From Chitinophagaceae bacterium (GTDB taxonomy: Bacteria > Bacteroidota > Bacteroidia > Chitinophagales > Chitinophagaceae), in the NCBI GenBank assembly GCA_019454915.1, contig JACFNM010000132.1:3418-10168 (forward strand): DNA of 6,751 nucleotides, written 5' to 3'. The notes under the pieces are model-generated. The model was not told the origin of the DNA. It did not search any database and saw only the letters and a program-made list of their open reading frames with translations. This document shows positions 1 to 6,751 of this stretch, piece after piece. Made by a program: the position numbers and the translations under genes. Every line of letters starts with the position of its first letter. The stretch's first letter is position 1.

Positions 1-55
1 CGCCTTCCCCTCTTTAAAGGTGATCCGGATTGGATTCGAACCAATGACCCTCAGC

Positions 56-75
56 CCTGCCTGCCGTCAGGCAGG
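56..75. repeat. 20-bp near-palindrome inserted in the anticodon arm of the tRNA-Arg pseudogene
   Basis: CCTGCCTGCC/GTCAGGCAGG on the plus strand differs by one central base from the perfect palindrome at 93-112. Comparison with the intact tRNA at 204-277 places the insertion unambiguously between CAGC and TTAG, with no target-site duplication. As RNA it would form a GC-rich hairpin on the 3' side of the anticodon loop. Confidence 0.85.
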
Positions 76-92
76 TTAGAAGGCTGATGCTC

Positions 93-112
93 CCTGCCTG
101 CCGGCAGGCAGG
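93..112. repeat. 20-bp perfect palindrome inserted in the D-loop of the tRNA-Arg pseudogene
   Basis: CCTGCCTGCC/GGCAGGCAGG equals its own reverse complement. It interrupts the tRNA copy between GCTC and TATC, which corresponds to between 255 and 256 in the intact gene. There is no target-site duplication and the placement is not ambiguous. The same palindrome occupies the same tRNA position at 623-642. Confidence 0.9.
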
Positions 113-161
113 TATCCAACTGAGCTACCGAAAATCTACTATTATCAAAACACAAACAAAT

Positions 162-193
162 AAAAAAGGGGTAAAGCGAAAAACGCCTTCCCC
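162..193 (-). terminator. Rho-independent terminator after the intact tRNA-Arg
   Basis: On the minus strand GGGGAAGGCG (193-184) pairs with CGCTTTACCCC (178-168) through ten base pairs with one bulged A and one G-T pair. The loop is TTTTT and a run of six T follows (167-162). It begins 10 bases after the 3' end of the tRNA. The 5' arm of an identical stem is present at 10-1, so the pseudogene copy probably had the same terminator, now outside the window. Confidence 0.8.
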
Positions 194-203
194 TCTTTAA
201 AGG

Positions 204-509
<306 letters not shown>

Positions 510-540
510 ATGTTTTTCATTTTGGTTTCTGGTTTTCTTC

Positions 541-560
541 ATCCCATCCCATCCCATCCC
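541..560. repeat. Pentanucleotide tandem repeat (ATCCC)4 at the start of the GIY-YIG gene
   Basis: Four perfect ATCCC units (GGGAT on the coding strand) are followed by a degenerate TTCCC unit. The two upstream in-frame Met codons of the GIY-YIG frame (557-555 and 542-540) involve this repeat. A change of one unit would shift the frame between the first of these starts and the nuclease domain. It would leave translation from the internal Met at 509 intact and change only its leader. Confidence 0.8.
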
Positions 561-609
561 TTCCCTTCAATCTCCTGATGATAATCTCCATCACACATAA
601 TCCACCTAC

Positions 610-664
610 AAGGCTGATGCTCCCTGCCTGCCGGCAGGCAGGTATCCAACTGAGCTACCGGACC
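610..664 (-). pseudogene. 5' half of tRNA-Arg(TCT) with a D-loop palindrome, broken in the anticodon
   Basis: The minus strand reproduces nucleotides 1-35 of the intact tRNA-Arg, including a correct acceptor 5' strand GGTCCGG and the D-arm, with the 20-bp palindrome inserted at the D-loop/3' D-stem junction. Identity stops after the first anticodon base, where the intact gene continues CTAA and this copy continues GTAGG. No 3' half follows. A consensus promoter lies 25 bases upstream, so this may be the original 5' end of the tRNA gene, displaced from its 3' half by an insertion. Confidence 0.85.
623..642. repeat. 20-bp perfect palindrome in the D-loop of the tRNA-Arg half
   Basis: The sequence CCTGCCTGCC/GGCAGGCAGG is identical to 93-112 and sits at the same tRNA position. 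Two copies at a homologous site point either to common descent of the two tRNA copies or to site-preferring insertion. No copy is visible in the protein-coding part of the window. Confidence 0.9.
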
Positions 665-688
665 ATTCCTGTTTTTATATTAGGCTGG

Positions 689-719
689 CAAAGATAATTT
701 TTTTTAGTTTGTAGCCAAA
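689..719 (-). promoter_or_regulatory. Bacteroidota-type promoter for the tRNA-Arg/GIY-YIG cluster
   Basis: On the minus strand TTTG (719-716) is followed by a 19-nt spacer and TATCTTTG (696-689). This is a full match to the TTTG / TAnnTTTG -33/-7 consensus known for Bacteroides-type sigma factors. Transcription would begin a few bases downstream of the -7 box, just ahead of the tRNA-Arg 5' half at 664. It could cover the GIY-YIG gene and the intact tRNA-Arg as far as the terminator at 193-162. Confidence 0.65.
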
Positions 720-734
720 CTCAATTAACAGGAT

Positions 735-1409
735 ATGGAAGTCAGGATTGAAGAAAGCTGGAAAGCGATGTTGAAAAGTGAATTTGAACAGCCTTATTTT
801 GAACAAATGGCATTGTTTTTAAAAATCGAAAAGATGGCGGGTAAAACGATTTACCCTCCCGGCCCGCTTATTTTCAACGCCTTTGACCAAACCCCGTTCG
901 ACAAACTGAAGGTGGTCTTACTCGGTCAGGATCCCTATCATGGCCCGGGGCAGGCGCATGGATTATGCTTCTCTGTGCAGGATGGGGTTCCTCCCCCACC
1001 CTCACTTATCAATATCTTCAAAGAAATTGAAGCGGATATCGGTCTCACCATGCCGGTAAACAAAGGCAATCTTACCCATTGGGCTAAACAGGGTGTTCTG
1101 CTGTTGAATACCGCCCTCACCGTTCGTGCCAATGAGCCGGCGAGTCATTCAACCATTGGGTGGACTGTTTTTACGGATGCAGTGATTAAGAAAATTTCTG
1201 AAATGAAATCAGGTATTGTTTTTTTGCTTTGGGGAAATCATGCTAAAGAGAAGCAGGCGCTGATAGACGGAAATAAGCACTTCGTACTCAAGGCCGCACA
1301 TCCTTCTCCCTTTTCGGTAAACAAAGGTTTTTTCGGATGTAAGCACTTTTCAAAAACCAACGCTCTATTGGTACAGGAGGGTAAAGACCCGATTGACTGG
1401 AGCCTTTGA
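735..1409 (+). CDS. ung: Uracil-DNA glycosylase, family 1
   Basis: The product removes uracil from DNA by cleaving the N-glycosidic bond, the first step of base excision repair of deaminated cytosine or misincorporated dUMP. The 224-residue length is normal for the family. The water-activating motif GQDPYHGPGQAHGL is at 64-77, with catalytic Asp66. Phe79 in LCFS corresponds to the residue that stacks on uracil. LLLNTALTVR (122-131) supplies the uracil-reading Asn125. The minor-groove/leucine-loop motif HPSPFS (189-194) supplies catalytic His189, with Phe193 in the place of the first loop residue. The ATG at 735 lies just after AGGAT. The gene diverges from the tRNA-Arg cluster and is followed at once by a terminator, so it appears to be monocistronic. 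Confidence 0.97.
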   Translation: MEVRIEESWKAMLKSEFEQPYFEQMALFLKIEKMAGKTIYPPGPLIFNAFDQTPFDKLKVVLLGQDPYHGPGQAHGLCFSVQDGVPPPPSLINIFKEIEADIGLTMPVNKGNLTHWAKQGVLLLNTALTVRANEPASHSTIGWTVFTDAVIKKISEMKSGIVFLLWGNHAKEKQALIDGNKHFVLKAAHPSPFSVNKGFFGCKHFSKTNALLVQEGKDPIDWSL

Positions 1410-1434
1410 CCGGGGCAGCCCGGCTTTCTTTTCT
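1410..1434 (+). terminator. Intrinsic terminator after ung
   Basis: CCGGG (1410-1414) pairs with CCCGG (1419-1423) around a GCAG loop and is followed by the T-rich tract CTTTCTTTTCT. The stem starts directly after the ung stop codon. It is only five base pairs long but entirely G-C. Confidence 0.6.
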
Positions 1435-1507
1435 ATCGGAGAGTTCCGGATTGTGTAAATCTTGATACTTTTACCTCAGATTTTTATAACGAGAATTTAT
1501 TGAAACG

Positions 1508-2254
1508 ATGATAAAAAATATTGCGGGACGCATCTGGGCTTTTTGGGGCGCTACAGTGTTTGTTTCAACCTTGCTGATCATGGTGATCCCTATCTGGCTG
1601 ACCAATTATATTAAAGAGCCTCTCGGAACCGAAATCTTCCGGCGGATGTCTAAAACCTGGATGGAATTCTTTCTGCTAATGCTGGGATGCAGACTCGTTG
1701 TAAAAGGGAAATCATATTTTATTAAAAAGCAGAATTATATAGTAGTCAGTAACCATAACTCCTATATGGATATCCCACTTTCAACACCTCAAATCCCGGG
1801 ACCCAATAAGACGATAGCCAAGGCCGAATTAGCCAAAATTCCCCTTTTCGGACTGATCTATTCAAGAGGTTCGGTGTTAGTGGATCGCAAAAGTGAACGG
1901 AGCCGTAAAGAAAGTTACGGAAAAATGAAGGCCGTACTGCGGCAGGGGCTTCACATGTGTATTTACCCGGAGGGATCCCGCAATAAAACGGGAGAGCCTT
2001 TAAAGTCTTTTCATGACGGTGCATTCAAGTTGGCGGTGGAAACCGGTAAACCCATTATACCGGCCTTAATTTTTAACACAAAAAAAGTATTACCGGGCAG
2101 TAGTAAACCCTTTTTTTTATGGCCGGCAACTATTCACATGGATTTTCTTGAGCCCGTTTTGGTTGAGCCGGGAATGACTGCAGCACAGTTAAAGGAAAAA
2201 ATTTTCAGAATAATGTATGATTATTACAAAAACAATGAAGCTAATTATTCCTGA
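1508..2254 (+). CDS. plsC: PlsC-family 1-acyl-sn-glycerol-3-phosphate acyltransferase
   Basis: The product is predicted to acylate lysophosphatidic acid to phosphatidic acid at the inner membrane, the second acylation of phospholipid synthesis. The N-terminal stretch at about residues 10-34 is hydrophobic and probably membrane-inserted. All four acyltransferase motifs are visible: NHNSYMD (82-88, catalytic His83 and Asp88), AKIPLFGLIYSRGSVLVDR (109-127), YPEGSRN (153-159, substrate-binding Glu155 and Arg158) and KPIIPALI (181-188). The length of 248 residues is typical. A related lyso-lipid acyltransferase of other specificity cannot be excluded. The 98-bp leader after the ung terminator holds TACTTTTA at 1466-1473, a weak -7-like box without a convincing -33 partner. 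The 3' end overlaps lptD tail to tail by 14 bp. Confidence 0.9.
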   Translation: MIKNIAGRIWAFWGATVFVSTLLIMVIPIWLTNYIKEPLGTEIFRRMSKTWMEFFLLMLGCRLVVKGKSYFIKKQNYIVVSNHNSYMDIPLSTPQIPGPNKTIAKAELAKIPLFGLIYSRGSVLVDRKSERSRKESYGKMKAVLRQGLHMCIYPEGSRNKTGEPLKSFHDGAFKLAVETGKPIIPALIFNTKKVLPGSSKPFFLWPATIHMDFLEPVLVEPGMTAAQLKEKIFRIMYDYYKNNEANYS

Positions 2255-5018
2255 AAGTACGGGTTCGGTTAATTCTCAGATCACGAAGCATTCCCGATTT
2301 CGGATTGAGAGAAATATTAAACGAGCGCCATAATCCAAAAGGTGTAACATTGATCGACATCTGCCAGCAATGCATATCTCTTGATACGAACATCGAAAAG
2401 GAAGGAATTTTCAGCGTTTGGAAATCGAAATAACCATTCGCGCCAATTTTCCATTTTTCCGTCAGGCTGAAATCGCCGTTAAACTGCATACTGGAGGTGA
2501 ATCTGGTGTCGAAGCCACTATAGTCTCTTCTGAGGATCTTACTGAAACTTAATGAATAAGAAAGATTCACCGACCAGGGGATATTGAAATCCACAAATTC
2601 AGAAGGATTTCGGCGGATATAATCCATTTGGGCGTCCATTTCATCGGCAGTCAGGTTATCATAATTATCATATTGCTGCCTGTCGTCTTCCTTTTTATCC
2701 TTATTCTTTTCTTTGCTTTTAAAACTGGTGGAAACGGAAAGACTTCCATTGGTAATTCTCCCGAGAGAAAATTTTCCATCCTGCCACGCATATTTGTTGA
2801 TACGGAAGCCAAGCGTGTCTACAACATAAGGGTCAATCGCTGTGCTGGCAGTGATATTTATTTTATCAAAAAGTGTGCTTCTGGCGTAAACACTAAAGGT
2901 GGAGAGTTTGAAAGAATCGGCTAATAAATTATAGCTGCCCGAAATTCCGAATCCATCAATTAATTTCACCTTTTTCAGCCCATCGCCCTCCTGTTCTCTT
3001 GTGCTGTCGGGTTTCTCTCTGACTTTCATTTCTACAAAATTATCTATACCAAATCCTATACTTCCGGATTCTCCATAACCAAAAGAACCATATACGCCTC
3101 CATCGTATTGGGATAGCATTCGCTTTCGCCCACTGGTGTCGGTTTGGGTATTCAAATAATAAGTCTTGGATAAATCGGGCTTATACCCTACGCTCATTTG
3201 CGGTCTCATCACGTGACGGATTGCCTGTATTCTTGCGTCTTTATTTTTCATGTTCAGGGTTCCGTACATAGCGGTACTGAATGACACGGACATGGAGATA
3301 TCCCGGGCGGTATAAAATCCTTTACTAATCGTACTATCCACCTTTTTTGTTTGATCATTCCAGGTTCTGAACAGTCGCTGGGAGTACCATCTTTCCTGGA
3401 AACCAAAGCCGGGTGATATTTGAATGGCTCCCAATTGTGGCAATGCAAGGGAAATAGGAATATTATGCTGAGCGCCCCACTGGAAGGTATCAATCATCTG
3501 TTTAAAGGTGAAGGTGGTGTCTACAAAAGAGGTCATGCCACGGGCGCTTCCTGTATATCCAATCCCCAGTTTATAGTACCATTTTCCCGAACCGGCCATT
3601 TCCAGAGGCTGAAACGGATATAGGGTATTTACGTTGAAATTGATGTCCGGCAGATTCAGGTTGACGACACTGGTATTGTTGTTTTGGTTGTGGTTCAGGT
3701 TTATCGAGAGGTTATAGGGTTTCCCAATCCAGGATTTTTGGTAGGATATGGAAGAACTCAACTGGTTGGCAAAACTCTGCGGTTGACTATAACTCCCTCC
3801 TGCCCCATTGCTCTGGTCAATGATGACGTTACTCGGTAAAAATTTCGTGTAAGAACTTGAACCCGCATTTACACTGGCCGAGAAATTAACCCCCGGTCTG
3901 GCCTTACTATCCATGCGGTGGCTCCATGTTATGTGAAAGCTTTTATTCTTAGCGTAATCGGCGTCTCCTTTAAAGCCCTGGTGGGTGTTTTGATAGCTGA
4001 AATTGAGGGAGCCGTTATACCGGTACCTTACCCGGTAGGTGGGTGTGAAGTTCACGCGCCAGCTTCCGTATGAATAGATATCCGCACGCGTGGTAATATC
4101 AAAGTTATCGCTAATAACTTTATAATATCCCAAGCCTTCCAGCCCCAATCCGAGCCGATCCGTAACCGTAAACTGGGGCGGCAAAAATCCGGAATGCCTT
4201 CCCTGCTGAAGAGGAAACAATCCGAAGGGAAGCACCACGGGCAGTACCGGAACATTTTCAAACTCCACGCCAACCGGCCCGGTCACCGCCATTTTTTGTG
4301 TGATGTATTTAATTTTTTTCGACCGGAATGCGAAATGCGGTGTATCATAATTACAGGTGGTAAACCGTCCTTTATAGGCATAGATGGTCCTGGCATCCAC
4401 TTTCTTCACTACCTGGGCAAAGTTATACAATTCACTTTGCTGAAAATAGCTGCTGTGTGTGAGCCCCTTTTGTGTTTTGAAATTAAACTCCAGGCTGTCG
4501 CTGACCGTGGTGATATCTCCCTGCACCAGACTGGCCTGGCCTATCACTTTACCGGCAGTATCCAGTTGCATCTTCGCTTTTACGATATTCGTTTCCTGGT
4601 CGAACACGATTTCAGGCGCTTTCAGGTCAATGTCTTTGTATTGAACCTTTGTTTCGCCATAGAGATACAGTTTTTTTGCCGACACATCCAGTACCATAGA
4701 ATCTTTGGCTTCGTATTGAACGGGGGCATCAATTGAGTCTTTGGACATTTTCACATGGAAAGTATCCACTTTTATTTTTGCGATGGAGTCGGTCTTTATC
4801 GAATCGGGAACAATATTTCCGGTAAGTGAATCCGTTCTATGTATCGGAAGTGTATCTGTTATCGCGGGGATGGTGTCGCCGGTTAGTGTTAAATTATAGT
4901 CAAAAGTTAAACGATACACAATATTTGCCTGTCCAAATTGCATTATTGCAGTACCAAGCAGCAGTAAGGTGTAAGTGAATATGTAATTTCGCTTAAATTT
5001 GCGATGTTTATTTTTCAT
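2241..5018 (-). CDS. lptD: LPS-assembly outer membrane protein LptD
   Basis: LptD is the outer-membrane barrel that, with LptE, inserts lipopolysaccharide into the outer leaflet. The 925-residue product starts with a basic stretch and hydrophobic segment fitting a signal peptide (about 1-31). A Thr/Ser/Asp-rich linker (about 47-100) probably spans periplasm as a flexible tether. An OstA/LptA-like beta-jellyroll follows (about 105-205), including YLYGETKVQY and LKAPEIVFD. The LptD junction motif TTCNYDTPHFAF (221-232) and LPFGLFPLQQGRHSGFLPP (263-281) follow. From about 285 the sequence alternates polar and aromatic residues as in a large beta-barrel. A charged insertion (about 768-805) precedes the barrel end. 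There are only two Cys, 222 and 884, apparently matching one of the two disulfides of E. coli LptD. The gene diverges from the amidase gene across 96 bp. Confidence 0.92.
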   Translation of the reverse strand: MKNKHRKFKRNYIFTYTLLLLGTAIMQFGQANIVYRLTFDYNLTLTGDTIPAITDTLPIHRTDSLTGNIVPDSIKTDSIAKIKVDTFHVKMSKDSIDAPVQYEAKDSMVLDVSAKKLYLYGETKVQYKDIDLKAPEIVFDQETNIVKAKMQLDTAGKVIGQASLVQGDITTVSDSLEFNFKTQKGLTHSSYFQQSELYNFAQVVKKVDARTIYAYKGRFTTCNYDTPHFAFRSKKIKYITQKMAVTGPVGVEFENVPVLPVVLPFGLFPLQQGRHSGFLPPQFTVTDRLGLGLEGLGYYKVISDNFDITTRADIYSYGSWRVNFTPTYRVRYRYNGSLNFSYQNTHQGFKGDADYAKNKSFHITWSHRMDSKARPGVNFSASVNAGSSSYTKFLPSNVIIDQSNGAGGSYSQPQSFANQLSSSISYQKSWIGKPYNLSINLNHNQNNNTSVVNLNLPDINFNVNTLYPFQPLEMAGSGKWYYKLGIGYTGSARGMTSFVDTTFTFKQMIDTFQWGAQHNIPISLALPQLGAIQISPGFGFQERWYSQRLFRTWNDQTKKVDSTISKGFYTARDISMSVSFSTAMYGTLNMKNKDARIQAIRHVMRPQMSVGYKPDLSKTYYLNTQTDTSGRKRMLSQYDGGVYGSFGYGESGSIGFGIDNFVEMKVREKPDSTREQEGDGLKKVKLIDGFGISGSYNLLADSFKLSTFSVYARSTLFDKINITASTAIDPYVVDTLGFRINKYAWQDGKFSLGRITNGSLSVSTSFKSKEKNKDKKEDDRQQYDNYDNLTADEMDAQMDYIRRNPSEFVDFNIPWSVNLSYSLSFSKILRRDYSGFDTRFTSSMQFNGDFSLTEKWKIGANGYFDFQTLKIPSFSMFVSRDMHCWQMSINVTPFGLWRSFNISLNPKSGMLRDLRINRTRTFRNN

Positions 5019-5034
5019 ACATATACCGGGGCAG

Positions 5035-5042
5035 CAAAAATA
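5035..5042 (-). promoter_or_regulatory. Possible -7 box of the lptD promoter
   Basis: The minus strand reads TATTTTTG, a full match to TAnnTTTG, 17 bp upstream of the lptD start codon. The -33 partner is poor: TTTT at 17 bp spacing is the best visible. The resulting leader would be only about ten bases long. The assignment is tentative. Confidence 0.35.
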
Positions 5043-5114
5043 GCCATATTACAGGTAAGAAAACGTGAAGACTGATATAGAAATTACTAAACCCAATTAA
5101 ATTTTAACAAGGGC

Positions 5115-6038
5115 ATGAAGAAAAAGACTATCGCTGTATCCTTTTTAATTTTTAATCTCTTACTTTTTCATTTTTCATTCTCTCAATCACAAAGCAGGAT
5201 CAGGACCATTATCGTGGATGCGGGGCATGGCGGCGCCGATCAAGGCGCTAAAGGCGCTTACTCAACTGAAGCACAGTTAACGTTGCAACTTGCATTAAAA
5301 GTGGGTGCCTTACTTCAGCAGGAGTTACCGGACACGAAAATTATCCAAACCAGAACAACTGACACCACTCAATCGGTACGAGATAAAGCAGCTTTTGCCA
5401 ATGAAAACAAGGGTGATCTTTTTATTTGTATTCATGTGAATGCAGCGCCCCCCATCCGGCATTCAAAGGTGACGGGATATCGGACAAGAACTTATTATAC
5501 GGGTAAAGGCAACAACAGAAAGAAGCATACTAAAAAGGTACCCGTTTATAAAAGATGGACTACTCCCAATCCGCGTTACGGCACCGGAACATACGTGTGG
5601 GCAGCAGACCGGGATACGCACAAAGCAGACGCGGTGTCGGAACGATTCGAATCGGAAGGCGAACTCACAGATGCACCTGACCCATCTACGCCGGAAGGAG
5701 CAATTGCAAGCCGTTTATGGGTGCAAAAATATTTTAAGAACAGCGTTCGTCTGGCATCCATGATAGAAAGTGAATTTGTCAATAATGGCAGAAAAAGTGA
5801 TGGAGTATTGCAGCGTAATGAAAAAGGGATTTGGGTACTACAGGCCACTAATATGCCCGCGGTTTTGATCGAAACCGGGTTTATTACCAATAAGGAAGAA
5901 GAGGACTATTTGAACAGTGAAAAAGGACAGGAAGAAGTAACCCAATCCATCGTTAGAGCAATTGTGAACTTTAAGACTTCACTCGATAACCTTAGAAACG
6001 GTACGGTGGTCTCTGCGTTGGAAAGTCAGAATAATTAA
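5115..6038 (+). CDS. Secreted N-acetylmuramoyl-L-alanine amidase (Amidase_3)
   Basis: The product is a zinc hydrolase that cuts the bond between N-acetylmuramic acid and the stem peptide in periplasmic peptidoglycan. A lysine start plus hydrophobic segment (1-23, ending FSFSQ) is a signal peptide. The Amidase_3 domain begins at TIIVDAGHGG (31-40). Zinc ligands are His38, Glu52 and His107 (in CIHVNA), and the catalytic Glu253 is in LIETGFITN (251-259). An insertion of roughly 85 residues after His107 (about 112-207) contains a basic patch, GKGNNRKKHTKK, and an acidic, Pro-rich segment. In AmiB/AmiC-type enzymes this region holds the autoinhibitory segment, so it may control access to the active site. 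No LysM, SH3 or AMIN domain is present. The gene is divergent from lptD and lies upstream of mlaD. Confidence 0.93.
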   Translation: MKKKTIAVSFLIFNLLLFHFSFSQSQSRIRTIIVDAGHGGADQGAKGAYSTEAQLTLQLALKVGALLQQELPDTKIIQTRTTDTTQSVRDKAAFANENKGDLFICIHVNAAPPIRHSKVTGYRTRTYYTGKGNNRKKHTKKVPVYKRWTTPNPRYGTGTYVWAADRDTHKADAVSERFESEGELTDAPDPSTPEGAIASRLWVQKYFKNSVRLASMIESEFVNNGRKSDGVLQRNEKGIWVLQATNMPAVLIETGFITNKEEEDYLNSEKGQEEVTQSIVRAIVNFKTSLDNLRNGTVVSALESQNN

Positions 6039-6106
6039 GGACAATCTTCTAATCACCTGAACCCCGCATTCGAAAAAACAGGAAAGACCTATTTGCAATC
6101 AATTTC

Positions 6107-6136
6107 TTTGCACAACCGCTGAATCCCCTATTTTTG
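6107..6136 (+). promoter_or_regulatory. Bacteroidota-type promoter upstream of mlaD
   Basis: TTTG (6107-6110), an 18-nt spacer and TATTTTTG (6129-6136) match the -33/-7 consensus. The predicted leader to the mlaD start is about 75-80 nt. This indicates that mlaD can be transcribed independently of the amidase gene, which ends at 6038. No strong hairpin terminator is visible in the 182-bp gap, so readthrough from the amidase gene is also possible. Confidence 0.6.
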
Positions 6137-6220
6137 CAGCGAAAGTATTGATTTTGAATAATAAGTGAAAGGTCAAAATCGTTCATCTCTTACATCCGGG
6201 CTAATTATAAAAATTTTAGG

Positions 6221-6751
6221 ATGAAAATATCGAATGAAACTAAAGTTGGTGCATTAACCGCGATAGCTATTACCTTGCTCATACTGGGTTTCAATTTCCT
6301 AAAAGGAAAACCGATTTTTGAAAAAAACTTCAGGGTTTACACCGTTTTTCATTCGGTAAAAGGACTCTCTGTTTCAAATGCAGTTATGATCAACGGATTG
6401 CAGGTTGGAAAAGTGTATCAGATGCGGGAGACGGATAAGGATCTTAGCGGTATTCTTGTGACATTGAATTTAAACAAAGATATCCGGATACCTGATAATT
6501 CCATTATCCAGATCGCCGGCAGCCTGCTCGGAAATACCACTTTGGAAGTGGAGATGGGTGATGCCGCAACTTATCTGAAAAACGGAGATACCATCACCGC
6601 CAAAAGCAGCATGGATTTGATTGACCAGGTCAAGAGCAGTCTTGATCCCGCCATGGTTAAAATTTATGCAACTTTGGAAACGCTGGACTCTGTATTAAAA
6701 TCTATAGGAAACGTATTTGATAAATCTACTCAGCAAAACCTGCATTCCCTG
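6221..6751 (+). CDS. mlaD: MlaD/MCE-family protein (3' end outside the window)
   Basis: The frame opens with ATG after TTTTAGG and stays open for 177 codons to the right edge, so it is a partial gene. The start MKISNETKVGALTAIAI is the typical N-terminus of Bacteroidota MlaD: a short cytoplasmic end, then one membrane anchor (about 10-27). An MCE domain follows at about 37-117, with VKGLSVSNAVMINGLQVGKV (47-66) and IAGSLLGNTTLEVEMG (98-113). From about 128 the sequence becomes helical (SSMDLIDQVKSSL...), as in the tail of these proteins. MlaD hexamers are the periplasmic part of an ABC system that moves phospholipids between the membranes and keeps the outer membrane asymmetric. The MlaE/MlaF partners are not in the window. 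Confidence 0.92.
   Translation, partial: MKISNETKVGALTAIAITLLILGFNFLKGKPIFEKNFRVYTVFHSVKGLSVSNAVMINGLQVGKVYQMRETDKDLSGILVTLNLNKDIRIPDNSIIQIAGSLLGNTTLEVEMGDAATYLKNGDTITAKSSMDLIDQVKSSLDPAMVKIYATLETLDSVLKSIGNVFDKSTQQNLHSL

Larger units (their letters stand above)
21..134 (-). pseudogene. tRNA-Arg(TCT) pseudogene carrying two 20-bp palindromic insertions
   Basis: Without two 20-nt insertions this is a 74-nt copy of the intact tRNA-Arg at 204-277, identical from the discriminator base through the second base pair of the acceptor 5' strand. One insertion lies exactly at the junction between the anticodon loop and the 3' anticodon stem. The other lies at the junction between the D-loop and the 3' D-stem. 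The acceptor 5' strand reads TTTTCGG instead of GGTCCGG, so the first two acceptor pairs are lost. That, together with the insertions, makes a functional tRNA unlikely. T-arm, anticodon TCT and both anticodon stem halves are intact. The perfect identity elsewhere suggests recent duplication or gene conversion. Confidence 0.85.

Noticed and set aside
56..75. A short intron in the anticodon loop of tRNA-Arg
   Set aside because: The position is close to the usual tRNA intron site, but a 20-bp palindrome cannot be a group I intron, bacteria lack the splicing endonuclease system, a second copy sits in the D-loop, and the acceptor stem of this copy is broken.
938..1132. Minus-strand open frame within ung
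   Set aside because: It covers highly conserved uracil-DNA glycosylase sequence on the opposite strand and shows no domain of its own.
2628..2924. Plus-strand open frame with a hydrophobic N-terminal segment
   Set aside because: It is antisense to the charged, Asp/Lys-rich insertion of lptD, which reads as hydrophobic codons on the other strand.
4194..4736. Plus-strand open frame of 180 codons
   Set aside because: It lies wholly antisense to the conserved OstA/LptD region, has no recognisable motif and no promoter; the composition fits a shadow of lptD.
5098..5105. TAAATTTT as the -7 box of the amidase gene
   Set aside because: It differs from the consensus at the last base, lacks a -33 partner at 18-20 bp, and would place the transcript start almost on the start codon.
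5576..5890. Minus-strand open frame of 104 codons
   Set aside because: It is antisense to the amidase domain, including its catalytic Glu motif, and has no independent support.

Overview
The window looks like chromosomal DNA from a member of the Bacteroidota. Promoters match the TTTG / TAnnTTTG pattern of that phylum, Shine-Dalgarno sequences are weak or absent, and the genes are typical of its envelope gene set: a Bacteroidota-style LptD, a secreted Amidase_3 protein and a short MlaD. A position near Chitinophagales or Sphingobacteriales is a guess.

Positions 1-735 hold the unusual part, a minus-strand cluster built around tRNA-Arg(TCT). Read in transcription order it contains: a consensus promoter (719-689); a 5' half of tRNA-Arg broken in the anticodon, with a 20-bp palindrome in its D-loop (664-610); a small GIY-YIG nuclease-family gene whose start region carries a pentanucleotide repeat; an intact tRNA-Arg (277-204) into which the nuclease reading frame runs; an intrinsic terminator (193-162); and a second tRNA-Arg copy (134-21). 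That last copy matches the intact gene over 90 aligned bases plus 20 bases of 3' flank, but has a ruined acceptor 5' strand and two clean 20-bp palindromic insertions. The arrangement suggests a small element that inserted at the tRNA anticodon loop and brought a replacement tRNA 5' half with it, plus a dispersed palindromic repeat that favours tRNA loop/stem junctions. Position 1 falls inside a repeated segment, so an assembly artefact must be excluded.

Positions 735-6751 are ordinary and conserved. ung (uracil-DNA glycosylase, with its own terminator) is followed by a plsC-like acyltransferase. That gene converges on, and overlaps by 14 bp, a long minus-strand lptD. Divergent from lptD, after a 96-bp spacer, is a secreted N-acetylmuramoyl-L-alanine amidase. 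It is followed by an mlaD-type gene with its own promoter, which runs off the right edge.

Four of the five protein genes in this right-hand part serve the cell envelope: phospholipid synthesis (plsC), LPS insertion into the outer membrane (lptD), peptidoglycan cleavage (amidase) and phospholipid transport (mlaD). No gene-free stretch exceeds 300 bases.
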